NCBI GenBank assembly: GCA_040757115.1
Contig: JBFLYA010000235.1
Coordinates: forward strand, 1 to 5,815
Length of the DNA stretch: 5,815 nucleotides
Direction: 5' to 3'
From: a bacterium
Lineage (GTDB): Bacteria > UBA9089 > CG2-30-40-21 > SBAY01
Part shown: piece after piece, positions 1 through 5,753 of the stretch
Layout of the letters: the number at the start of each line of letters is the position of its first letter
Numbering within the stretch: the first letter of the stretch is position 1
The notes under the pieces: model-generated
Seen by the model: the letters and a program-made list of their open reading frames with translations, nothing else
What the model was told of the DNA's origin: nothing
Databases searched by the model: none
Position numbers and translations under genes: made by a program

Positions 1-1
1 T

Positions 2-607
2 AATATATATTTAGCCATAGGGATATCAGAGTTTTACGGGCAAGATATAGAAGAGATTGGAAGTCCTGCTATTCCTATCGTAGTAAGAGAATTTGCTAAT
101 AGGAGAAATTGGAAGACAAGATTCTATTTAGGAAGCTTACTTGAAAGGTTGGTAGAAATCAGGGATAAAGAAGGATATTTTCTTAGACACAATACTCATA
201 CTGAATACAGTAACAATGTAGCTCAAGTTTTAGGGAAGATATTAGAGAATAAGAGGGAAAATATGTGGATAAGATGTGGAGCAGCAAAGGGGTTAATTGC
301 AGGAGGAGATAAGGCTATTGAACCTCTGGTAAGGGTATTAAGAACTATTCCTTTAGTAGATGATGAAAAGTCTAATCAAAAAGATAAGATGAGAAAGAAT
401 TTCTGTGGTAGGGAGCATTTCTGTCGTAGTGTATTGTATTCATTAGGAAATTTATTAGAAAACTCAGAGGATAAAAGATTAATAGAAGAGGCAATAGATG
501 CAATAAAGGATAAATTATATGATAAGAGCTTGAACTCGATGATGGGAATAAGTGTTATAGGTGCGTTGGGAGGGGGGTATTTAGTAAAAGAGCAAGAGAT
601 ATATTAA
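2..607 (+). CDS. HEAT-repeat protein, N-terminal part (5' partial, frameshifted)
   Basis: The frame is open from base 2, so the gene begins upstream of the window; a TTG at 149 would be an internal start and is not needed. It encodes amphipathic helix pairs typical of HEAT/PBS-lyase-like repeats, for example IRCGAAKGLIAGGDKAIEPL (about 262-321) and a further pair around SVLYSLGNLLENSEDKRL. HEAT arrays are alpha-solenoid protein-binding scaffolds; no catalytic residues are seen. The frame ends at a TAA (605-607) shortly after a six-G run at 572-577. Reading continues in the -1 frame as good HEAT sequence (RARDILIDALKNHEYG) into the ORF ending at 1326. I therefore take 2-607 and the next entry as one gene of at least 441 codons. 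It resembles the HEAT lipoprotein at 2711-4426: a W-x(2)-R helix pair followed by matching repeats. The single-base loss could be a true mutation, slippage or a sequencing error. Confidence 0.8.
   Translation, partial: NIYLAIGISEFYGQDIEEIGSPAIPIVVREFANRRNWKTRFYLGSLLERLVEIRDKEGYFLRHNTHTEYSNNVAQVLGKILENKRENMWIRCGAAKGLIAGGDKAIEPLVRVLRTIPLVDDEKSNQKDKMRKNFCGREHFCRSVLYSLGNLLENSEDKRLIEEAIDAIKDKLYDKSLNSMMGISVIGALGGGYLVKEQEIY
572..577 (+). other. G6 homopolymer at the frameshift point
   Basis: Six G bases (zero-frame codons GGG GGG) sit where HEAT coding potential moves from the first frame into the -1 frame. Adding one G gives a continuous product reading ...GALGGGVFSKRARDILIDAL..., which keeps the HEAT helix pattern. 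Without it the product ends 9 codons after the run. The tract is a plausible site for replication slippage, polymerase or ribosome slippage, or an assembly error. Confidence 0.75.
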
Positions 608-663
608 TAGATGCGTTAAAGAATCATGAATATGGACATATCAAAACACAAGTTCCAGGAGCT

Positions 664-1326
664 TTGGGATTTGTATATAATCGTATTACAGACGAGGATG
701 AAAAAGAGAGAATAGTGGATGCATTAATAGAGGCAGCCACAGGAGGTTCATTAGAGGTTGAAGGATTTAGTGGTATAATACCAGGTCATAGGAATATATT
801 TGCTATTGAGATCTTAGGTAAGATAAAGGCGAAAAAGGCGGTTGAACCATTGATAGAGGCGTTGAAGGATGAAAATGAACAGGTTCGAAGGGATACAGCA
901 AGAGCATTAGCTAATATAGGTGATAAAAGAGTAGTGGAACCACTAATAGAATCTTTTAGAAGAGAAGAAAGTTGGGGTTGTAAAAGAATTATCGCATGGC
1001 AATTAGCTAAATTAGATGATAAAAGAGTAATTGAACCATTAGAAGAAGCTTTATCTGACCCAAAGAATGAAAAGATTAAAGGAGACTTAGCACTTGCATT
1101 AGGCAACATTGGAGATAAAAAGACGGTTGATTTGTTAATAGAGGTATTGGATGATGCAATAAAGGATAAGGATGAAATGGTAACATATGGTTGTTCTTTT
1201 GCACTATGTAAAATAGGGGATGAAAAGGCAATTCCATATGTAGAAAAGGCATTAAGGGAAGGAACATGGGATTATCACAAGGATTGGGTAGCAAAAGAAT
1301 TAAAAAAATTAAAAGGCAAAGATTAA
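664..1326 (+). CDS. HEAT-repeat protein, C-terminal part (continuation of the gene at 2-607)
   Basis: This holds the C-terminal HEAT array. The unit is about 31-32 residues and reads GDKRVVEPLIES-type turn plus helix. Successive units are placed 93, 96 and 96 bases apart (Glu codon at 844 and 937; GAT codon at 922, 1018 and 1114). The family is the PBS-lyase HEAT-like repeat, usually a binding scaffold. The nominal start is a TTG at 664 with no convincing ribosome binding site. The frame is open and HEAT-like back to about 577, so I regard 664 as an artefact and the segment as the end of the upstream frameshifted gene. The stop is followed 40 bases later by the peptidase-like gene A, and a hairpin overlaps the stop codon. 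Most likely a protein interaction module co-expressed with gene A; whether a full-length protein is made depends on the frameshift. Confidence 0.82.
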   Translation: MGFVYNRITDEDEKERIVDALIEAATGGSLEVEGFSGIIPGHRNIFAIEILGKIKAKKAVEPLIEALKDENEQVRRDTARALANIGDKRVVEPLIESFRREESWGCKRIIAWQLAKLDDKRVIEPLEEALSDPKNEKIKGDLALALGNIGDKKTVDLLIEVLDDAIKDKDEMVTYGCSFALCKIGDEKAIPYVEKALREGTWDYHKDWVAKELKKLKGKD

Positions 1327-1345
1327 TAAATATTAATCCTTGCCT
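1314..1345. repeat. Inverted repeat / RNA hairpin across the HEAT stop codon
   Basis: Left arm AGGCAAAGATTAAT (1314-1327) and right arm ATTAATCCTTGCCT (1332-1345) pair over 14 positions with one A-C mismatch and a four-base loop (AAAT). The HEAT stop codon lies inside the left arm, and the stem ends 6 bases before the AGGAGG of gene A. On the + strand no T run follows, so it is not a classical terminator for the HEAT gene. In the other orientation a T-rich tract follows, as in an intrinsic terminator, but no minus-strand gene is seen to use it. It may stabilise or cleave-protect the mRNA, or couple translation of the two genes. Confidence 0.7.
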
Positions 1346-1351
1346 AAAAAG

Positions 1352-1357
1352 AGGAGG
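1352..1357 (+). promoter_or_regulatory. Shine-Dalgarno AGGAGG of gene A
   Basis: A perfect AGGAGG with 9 bases to the ATG at 1367. It fixes the start of gene A there rather than at the TTG at 1340, which would put the start codon inside the hairpin and place this site within the coding region. Confidence 0.85.
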
Positions 1358-1366
1358 ATATCAAAA

Positions 1367-2647
1367 ATGGTTAAAAAAGTATCTTTATTAGGGTTGATTG
1401 GGTTATTGTTAGTAGTAGGAACTTCTGGCTATGCAGAGGTAAAACCAACATGGGAAATAGGGGATGCGGTATTTAGGCCCTTGCGTTTACCTCTTGTTGG
1501 GGGCTTTGGACATACTGGAATATACTGTTGTAGTCAGTCGGATAACAATAAGGTTAGTATTGGCACTGAATCCCCTTATCCCATTCAGATTACGGATAGT
1601 GATCTTAAGCATTCAATGATTCAAGGAAATGAAAAGGAGCCACCTCCTCCTTATAAGCCAGTGGATTTTGTTCCTTTAGAGTATGTCCTCCATGGAATGA
1701 TGCCCTATGGTGCGTATAATAACGGGGGTTTAAGTGCTTACCAGCGGAGAAAGATTGTTGCAACCGCTTATTTACAAGCAGTGAAGGGAGATTGTGTGTA
1801 TGAAGAGAAGAATCCAAATAGAATAAAATATCCTGCAACTAATGAAAATGGATGGAGAGGTTCTTTTAGATGTGATGGGTTTGTAGAATATTGCTATGAG
1901 CAGGTTAAACCAGGAGGGTTCTTTACTGATAGTGATGAGAAAGAGTGTTGGTCGAAGTTGTTGGATTTAAAATATGCTTACGGGATATGGCCTAAATTTT
2001 ATCCAACCGCATTAATGAAAAAGATGAAGAAAGCAGAAGCCAACCTCCCTGAGATAAAGAAGACGGAACTGTATAAAGATGGAAAGCCCCTTCTAGAGAT
2101 ATTTCCTTGGAGTAAAGTCACAGGAGCAATTGAGATTAAAGTGAAGGTAATGGATGGAGCAAGTGGCTCTGGAATTGATCGAGTAGAATTCTATTATACT
2201 GACCAAATATTAATTAACTTAATTGATAAAAAAGATGAAGATAAAGATGATGAAGGGATAATGGAAGAATATAGTTGTAATTGGGATGTCAGTAGTATTT
2301 CTCAATATCCTATGTGGCGGGCCTACGCTCGAGTATATGATCGTGCAGGAAATATGAGTGAAGGGGAAAAATTTGTAATTGGTAATTCTTATGATATTAC
2401 TGATGGCTTTTTTGTTATCATCGACCATACACCACCCCAGGTAGCCAGTACCACTCCTTCAAATGGGGATACGAAGATATATCTTGGTAAAAAGATCAGA
2501 GTTACCTTCTCTGAAGAGATGGCGACGGAAACGATTAATTCGGATACAATCCTGGTTAATAATGGTGCTATTGTTGGCTCGGTAACTTATGCTGAAGATT
2601 TAAGGACGGCTTTTTTTGTGCCTGATGAGGCTTTAGAAACAGTGTAA
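1367..2647 (+). CDS. Secreted permuted NlpC/P60 (YiiX-like papain fold) protein with Ig-like domains, gene A
   Basis: A 426-residue exported protein. Residues 1-23 form a signal peptide (basic MVKK, hydrophobic core, cleavage likely after SGYA). Next comes GDAVF (32-36) and G-H-T-G-I-Y with His49, then FRCDGFVEYCYE with Cys169. In normal NlpC/P60 enzymes the Cys motif precedes the GD-x-x-F...H motif; here the order is reversed, as in the permuted YiiX/LRAT-type papain fold. That family contains hydrolases and acyltransferases acting on peptides, peptidoglycan or lipids; the substrate here is unknown. A likely third polar position is Gln86 (HSMIQ), where gene B has Glu. Residues about 232-345 are an Ig-like domain (GSGIDRVEFYY ... 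YDRAGN). Residues 357-426 begin a Big_5 domain (PPQVASTTPSNG, VTFSEEM) that stops about 25 residues short. The stop lies at the start of a sequence shared with gene B. It probably forms an operon with the upstream HEAT gene. Confidence 0.85.
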   Translation: MVKKVSLLGLIGLLLVVGTSGYAEVKPTWEIGDAVFRPLRLPLVGGFGHTGIYCCSQSDNNKVSIGTESPYPIQITDSDLKHSMIQGNEKEPPPPYKPVDFVPLEYVLHGMMPYGAYNNGGLSAYQRRKIVATAYLQAVKGDCVYEEKNPNRIKYPATNENGWRGSFRCDGFVEYCYEQVKPGGFFTDSDEKECWSKLLDLKYAYGIWPKFYPTALMKKMKKAEANLPEIKKTELYKDGKPLLEIFPWSKVTGAIEIKVKVMDGASGSGIDRVEFYYTDQILINLIDKKDEDKDDEGIMEEYSCNWDVSSISQYPMWRAYARVYDRAGNMSEGEKFVIGNSYDITDGFFVIIDHTPPQVASTTPSNGDTKIYLGKKIRVTFSEEMATETINSDTILVNNGAIVGSVTYAEDLRTAFFVPDEALETV

Positions 2648-2679
2648 GTAAGGGAAAATGGGAAATTTTTGTTGACTTG
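2642..2679 (+). repeat. Junction repeat, copy 1 (stop codon plus promoter region)
   Basis: From the last sense codon of gene A (GTG at 2642), 24 bases (2642-2665) are identical to 5676-5699 at the end of gene B. After an indel, a further 13 bases (2667-2679, ending GTTGACTTG) are identical to 5711-5723. This copy has two 8-base units, GGGAAAAT (2652-2659) and GGGAAATT (2660-2667), and five Ts before the G preceding the -35 box. The repeat supplies both the stop codon of the upstream gene and the promoter of the downstream gene. Confidence 0.85.
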
Positions 2680-2701
2680 ATTGATGATTAAGGAGTATAA
2701 T
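2672..2701 (+). promoter_or_regulatory. Sigma-70-type promoter of the HEAT lipoprotein gene
   Basis: -35 TTGACT (2672-2677), 18-base spacer, -10 TATAAT (2696-2701). A/T tracts just upstream could act as an UP element. A start site about 7 bases after the -10 would fall near 2708, only about 3 bases before the ATG at 2711, giving a nearly leaderless transcript. The same layout recurs at 5716-5744. Confidence 0.8.
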
Positions 2702-2710
2702 ATTTGTAAT

Positions 2711-4426
2711 ATGAAAAAAAGAGAATGGTTAGGGGTTAGTTTAATACTGGTAATTAGTTCTCTGATGCTTGGGTGTATCCAAGGAAGTAAGAAGTTAGAA
2801 GTTGGAAGTAGAGAGGTAAAGGAAGAAAAAGTAGTCCAATCTCAGGTAAAATTAGATACAAAAACACCAGCATCTAACAAAGAACAAATAAAGGTAGAGT
2901 CAGAAAAAACAGCTCAATATGTTGAGTCTGGATTATCAAAAGAAGAGAGAAAAAAGATTAGGAAGAGAATATTGGGAATTGTTGATAAATTTGAGAAACT
3001 TTCTACAAGTGAAATAATAGAAGAGCGGTTAAAGAAAGGTGTGCCAATACCAGAAGAAAAAGCAGAGAAAGAAGCAGTAGAAATAGAGCAAATGTTGAAC
3101 GAGCTGATAAGTCTTGGGAAAACAAATATCTCCCCTTTGATAGAAGTAATCAAAGATAAAAAGAGAAATGCAACATTTCGAGCGGGCTTAATACAAATAG
3201 TCGCCAGTCAGATAAAAGATAAAAGGATGATTAACCCTTTGATAGATATTGCTAAAGATATGAAAGAGGATATAGAGGTTCGCAATACAGCAGCCTCTGC
3301 GTTGAAAGAATGGTTTGGCGAAGAAGCACCTGAGGTTAAAGTTAGCGAAAAGGAGATAAAAAAGATTGAGCAGAAGGTGAGGAAGATAATTGATAGTATA
3401 GATAGGAAGTGTAAAATGATAGAGGAAGTGGGGAAGAAGAGGGACTATGATGATCCATTCTGTGACACAATGATATTGGATTTGATGATAGCAAGAGATA
3501 TAGAGAGCCTGACGACAATAAGTAGAGAAGGAGCACCATTCATGATAGAAGCAATGAAGGATAAAAATAGACATTGGTATTGTAGAATGCAGGTGTTTAT
3601 GATACTAATAATAGATAGTAAGGATAAGAGGGCAACTAAGCCAGCAATGGAGATATTAAGGGATAGAGGTGAAAATAGTAGGTTTCGAGGTGCGATAGTG
3701 TGTACATTATCTAGTAATGGTTTTGTTAAAACTGAAGATATACTGGGAGTATTAAAGGATGAGAGAGATGGTTGGGTTCGAACTGAAATAATAAGAGGGT
3801 TAGGGTTTCTAGGAGATGAAAAAGCGATAGAGTCATTAGTAGAGGCATTAGATGATAAGGATGAGTTAGTGGCAGTAACCGCTGTTCGGGGATTAGGAGA
3901 GATAGGTGGAGAAAAGGTAGTAGAGCCGTTAATAAATGCTTTAAAGAACAATAGACATGCGTTAGTTCGAGCAAATGCATCTAATGCTTTAGCTAATACG
4001 AAGAGTAAGCGGGTAATTAAGCCGTTGATAGAGAACTTAAAAAAAGGTGATATGTTTGCCGCTAAAGCTTTAGGGGAGTTAGGGAAAGAGATAACAGGTG
4101 AGGATAAAGATAGGATAGTGGAGGCGCTGATTAATAATGGATTAGAAATATACAAAAAGTATCCTGATTGGTTGACATGGAGTGCTGCTACCAATGCTTT
4201 GGGCGAGATAGGAGATAAAAGAGCAGTTGAGCCATTATTGGAAGCACTTCAAAGTGAAGCAGTAATTAAGAGGCATCCTGAGTGTATAATAGAAGCATTA
4301 GGTAAAATAGGTGATGAAAGAGCAATTGAACCTTTAGAAAAGGCATTAAAAGATGAAAGATATAAAAATGCAAAGAATAATTTAATTTATGTACTACAGA
4401 AACTTACAGGTAAAAAATACAAGTAA
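2711..4426 (+). CDS. HEAT-repeat lipoprotein
   Basis: A 571-residue predicted lipoprotein. The start at 2711 gives a compact signal sequence, MKKRE plus a hydrophobic stretch, ending in a lipobox L-M-L-G-C with Cys22 as the lipidated residue. In-frame starts at 2681/2684 only lengthen it and overlap the promoter. Residues about 23-110 are a Lys/Glu/Gln-rich linker. HEAT-like helices fill about 128-202, a charged helical segment follows, and a long HEAT array covers about 260-571. The array has clear units of 31 residues such as GDEKAIESLVEAL, GGEKVVEPLINAL, GDKRAVEPLLEAL and GDERAIEPLEKAL. HEAT arrays bind proteins; no enzymatic motif is visible. Membrane anchoring suggests a scaffold or partner on the envelope. 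It is a paralogue of the broken HEAT gene at 2-1326 and, like it, precedes a permuted NlpC/P60 gene. There is no ribosome binding site at a normal distance (AAGGAG ends 15 bases upstream), consistent with a leaderless mRNA. Confidence 0.87.
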   Translation: MKKREWLGVSLILVISSLMLGCIQGSKKLEVGSREVKEEKVVQSQVKLDTKTPASNKEQIKVESEKTAQYVESGLSKEERKKIRKRILGIVDKFEKLSTSEIIEERLKKGVPIPEEKAEKEAVEIEQMLNELISLGKTNISPLIEVIKDKKRNATFRAGLIQIVASQIKDKRMINPLIDIAKDMKEDIEVRNTAASALKEWFGEEAPEVKVSEKEIKKIEQKVRKIIDSIDRKCKMIEEVGKKRDYDDPFCDTMILDLMIARDIESLTTISREGAPFMIEAMKDKNRHWYCRMQVFMILIIDSKDKRATKPAMEILRDRGENSRFRGAIVCTLSSNGFVKTEDILGVLKDERDGWVRTEIIRGLGFLGDEKAIESLVEALDDKDELVAVTAVRGLGEIGGEKVVEPLINALKNNRHALVRANASNALANTKSKRVIKPLIENLKKGDMFAAKALGELGKEITGEDKDRIVEALINNGLEIYKKYPDWLTWSAATNALGEIGDKRAVEPLLEALQSEAVIKRHPECIIEALGKIGDERAIEPLEKALKDERYKNAKNNLIYVLQKLTGKKYK

Positions 4427-4432
4427 TTAATT

Positions 4433-4573
4433 TCTAATACTTTTGCAAAATGAAGGTTAGTCGTCATTGCGGGGAGCGAAACGACAGAGTAATCTTGCTG
4501 TCTTCTAACTACTGAGAGATTGCTTCACTATCGCTCGCAATGATAAATTATCCTATTTTGCATAAATCTAATA
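4433..4573. mobile_element. MITE-like palindromic element with target-site duplication
   Basis: The element body is 4440-4566 (127 bp). Its ends are CTTTTGCAAAAT (4440-4451) and the inverted TTTATGCAAAAT (4555-4566), matching at 10 of 12 positions. TCTAATA flanks it directly on both sides (4433-4439 and 4567-4573), as a 7-bp target duplication. Inside lies a second, GC-richer inverted repeat: TCATTGCGGGGAGCGAA (from 4464) against the complement of TCGCTCGCAATGA (4531-4543), extended by AATCT/AGATT. This core resembles a palindromic repeat I recall in many environmental bacterial genomes. There is no coding capacity, so any movement would need a transposase elsewhere. It sits in the HEAT-peptidase spacer. 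Removing it plus one duplication leaves a 38-base spacer, near the 40 bases in the other cassette. Confidence 0.78.
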
Positions 4574-4584
4574 ATTTCTTTAAA

Positions 4585-4590
4585 AGGAGG
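4585..4590 (+). promoter_or_regulatory. Shine-Dalgarno AGGAGG of gene B
   Basis: AGGAGG with 8 bases to the ATG at 4599, just outside the right duplication of the inserted element. It supports 4599 as the start and matches the arrangement in front of gene A. Confidence 0.85.
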
Positions 4591-4598
4591 TAAAAGAT

Positions 4599-5681
4599 AT
4601 GTATAAGTTAAGTAAAAGCAAGGTATTAGGATTAACCATCTTTGTAATATTAATAGCCAGAGGGGATTTGTTTGCCAAGACAATTCCAGATTGTGAGATA
4701 GGAGATGCTGTATTCAGATATAAGCAATACGAAGATATCTTAGGAGTAGGATTCCACCATGCCGGGATTTACTTTTGCTCACATTCTAAAGGTGATGAGG
4801 TCTATGTTCAAACAGAAGATCCATATTACATCAAAATTACAGGTTCTGACCTTCAACATAGTGTAATTGAGGCAGTTGGATATGGTGGTCCAATAAGTTG
4901 CCAACCATTTGTTGAAAGGTATATTATCTACCCCGGTGGGTATAAAGGGGCATATAATAGTGGTACTTTGGATGCTTACAAACGCAGGAAGATCATTGCC
5001 GCTGCATGGGAGCAGAAAGGGAAAAAATATGCTACTGGAAATCCAAGACATCCGTTCAATGAGAAACCAACAGACATTAAGTCTCCTGGCAACTCCTTTA
5101 GATGTGATGGCTTGGTAGAGTATTGTTATGAGGTAATACAATATCGAGGTATAGATAGTGGAGGGAATCCCTGTGATAATTATGGTTTCTTCTCATCATG
5201 GGAGGAGAAGAATTGTTGGTTTTTTGGAATACCGGGGATAATCCACGCTGTATCAGCTGCTTTCTTCGTTAAAAAAGATGCATTTTACCCTAAGGCATTA
5301 TTGGCAAGGATGAAAAAGGCATCAGGAAAGCAACTTAGTACTTCCCCTCAAATCTTTAGTTTTGATTTGTATAAAGATGGAAAAGAGATTGCAGAAGGTG
5401 GGTTGCTTAAAAAGAATGATGTCGTGACTGTCAAAACTTTTGTTACTGATGGAGATAAAGGCTCTGGTATCGATCGAGTAGAGCTTTATTATCAGGAAGT
5501 CTATGGACAATTACTTGGTAAAGGGACTCTTACTTTAATTACTACTTTAGATGATGATGAAGATATTGGAAAAGAATCCAGCTATGATTGGACTGTACCT
5601 TCAACTACTATTACATTTTTAGATTGTGAAGTATCTGCTGTGGCTTATGATAGAACAGGAAACACAATCAGAACGGTGTAA
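4599..5681 (+). CDS. Secreted permuted NlpC/P60 (YiiX-like papain fold) protein with one Ig-like domain, gene B
   Basis: A 360-residue paralogue of gene A. The signal peptide is residues 1-26, with cleavage likely after DLFA. The catalytic order is again His before Cys: GDAVF (35-39), F-H-H-A-G-I-Y with His54, HSVIEAVG with Glu91, and FRCDGLVEYCYE with Cys169. Glu91 matches the acidic third residue common in YiiX-like proteins, so B looks the more complete enzyme; A has Gln at this place. A conserved tail follows (FF...EK-x-C-W...FYP-x-A-L...MKKA), also seen in A, with a longer insertion in B containing an extra Cys. Several additional cysteines could form disulfides after export. Residues about 250-360 form an Ig-like domain (GSGIDRVELYY, acidic loop LDDDEDIG, YDRTGN) that ends directly at the stop; the Big_5 segment of A is absent. 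The stop is part of the junction repeat. The substrate is unknown. It is probably co-transcribed with the HEAT lipoprotein unless the inserted element interferes. Confidence 0.86.
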   Translation: MYKLSKSKVLGLTIFVILIARGDLFAKTIPDCEIGDAVFRYKQYEDILGVGFHHAGIYFCSHSKGDEVYVQTEDPYYIKITGSDLQHSVIEAVGYGGPISCQPFVERYIIYPGGYKGAYNSGTLDAYKRRKIIAAAWEQKGKKYATGNPRHPFNEKPTDIKSPGNSFRCDGLVEYCYEVIQYRGIDSGGNPCDNYGFFSSWEEKNCWFFGIPGIIHAVSAAFFVKKDAFYPKALLARMKKASGKQLSTSPQIFSFDLYKDGKEIAEGGLLKKNDVVTVKTFVTDGDKGSGIDRVELYYQEVYGQLLGKGTLTLITTLDDDEDIGKESSYDWTVPSTTITFLDCEVSAVAYDRTGNTIRTV

Positions 5682-5723
5682 GTAAGGGAAAATGGGAAAA
5701 AGGGAAATTTTTTTGTTGACTTG
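5676..5723 (+). repeat. Junction repeat, copy 2 (stop codon plus promoter region)
   Basis: Second copy of the sequence at 2642-2679. It starts at the last sense codon of gene B (GTG at 5676). It has three 8-base units, GGGAAAAT (5686-5693), GGGAAAAA (5694-5701) and GGGAAATT (5702-5709), where copy 1 has two. It has seven Ts instead of five, so it is 10 bases longer in total. It ends in the same GTTGACTTG. Confidence 0.85.
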
Positions 5724-5744
5724 TCTAAAATAAAAGAGTATAAT
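5716..5744 (+). promoter_or_regulatory. Sigma-70-type promoter of the third cassette
   Basis: -35 TTGACT (5716-5721), 17-base spacer, -10 TATAAT (5739-5744). The ATG of the next gene at 5754 is 9 bases after the -10, exactly the distance seen at 2701-2711. The bases before the -10 (GAGTATAAT) also match the first promoter, although the spacers otherwise differ. Confidence 0.82.
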
Positions 5745-5753
5745 GGTAATATC

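Noticed and set aside
572-577. Programmed -1 ribosomal frameshifting as the default explanation of the split HEAT gene
   Set aside because: The context is A GGG GGG T, not a good slippery heptamer, and no downstream stem was evident. A base deletion or read error is simpler; kept only as an alternative.
149-607. Separate short HEAT protein starting at TTG 149
   Set aside because: The frame is open to the left edge and upstream residues (for example GSPAIPIVVREFANRRNWK) fit the HEAT pattern of the paralogue, so the gene starts outside the window.
1340-1366. TTG at 1340 as the start of gene A
   Set aside because: It would lie inside the hairpin, have no ribosome binding site, and add a charged stretch before the signal peptide. 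ATG 1367 has AGGAGG at 9 bases.
2652-2671. Intrinsic terminator after gene A (G-rich stretch followed by Ts)
   Set aside because: Only about 5 A-T pairs can form (AAAAT against ATTTT); there is no GC-rich stem. The T tract is better read as part of the promoter upstream region.
2681-2710. TTG 2681 or ATG 2684 as the start of the HEAT lipoprotein
   Set aside because: Both fall between the -35 and -10 boxes, and the extension spoils a compact lipoprotein signal peptide that starts at 2711.
3188-3574. 128-codon minus-strand open frame (and similar ones at 786-1109, 1605-1838, 4779-5141)
   Set aside because: All are antisense to well-supported genes, show no family features, and the + strand frames have clear domains.
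3445-4194. 249-codon open frame on the minus strand
   Set aside because: It lies wholly inside the HEAT lipoprotein gene on the opposite strand and has a low-complexity Ser/Leu/Ile composition, a shadow of the repetitive HEAT codons. No signal or ribosome binding site was evident.
4440-4566. CRISPR repeat or tRNA-like structure in the spacer
   Set aside because: There is a single inverted-repeat unit with no spacers or repeats of regular length, and no cloverleaf with T-loop motif. The terminal repeats and target duplication fit a MITE.
4909-5118. 69-codon + strand frame inside gene B
   Set aside because: It overlaps the catalytic region of gene B in another frame and has no recognisable features.
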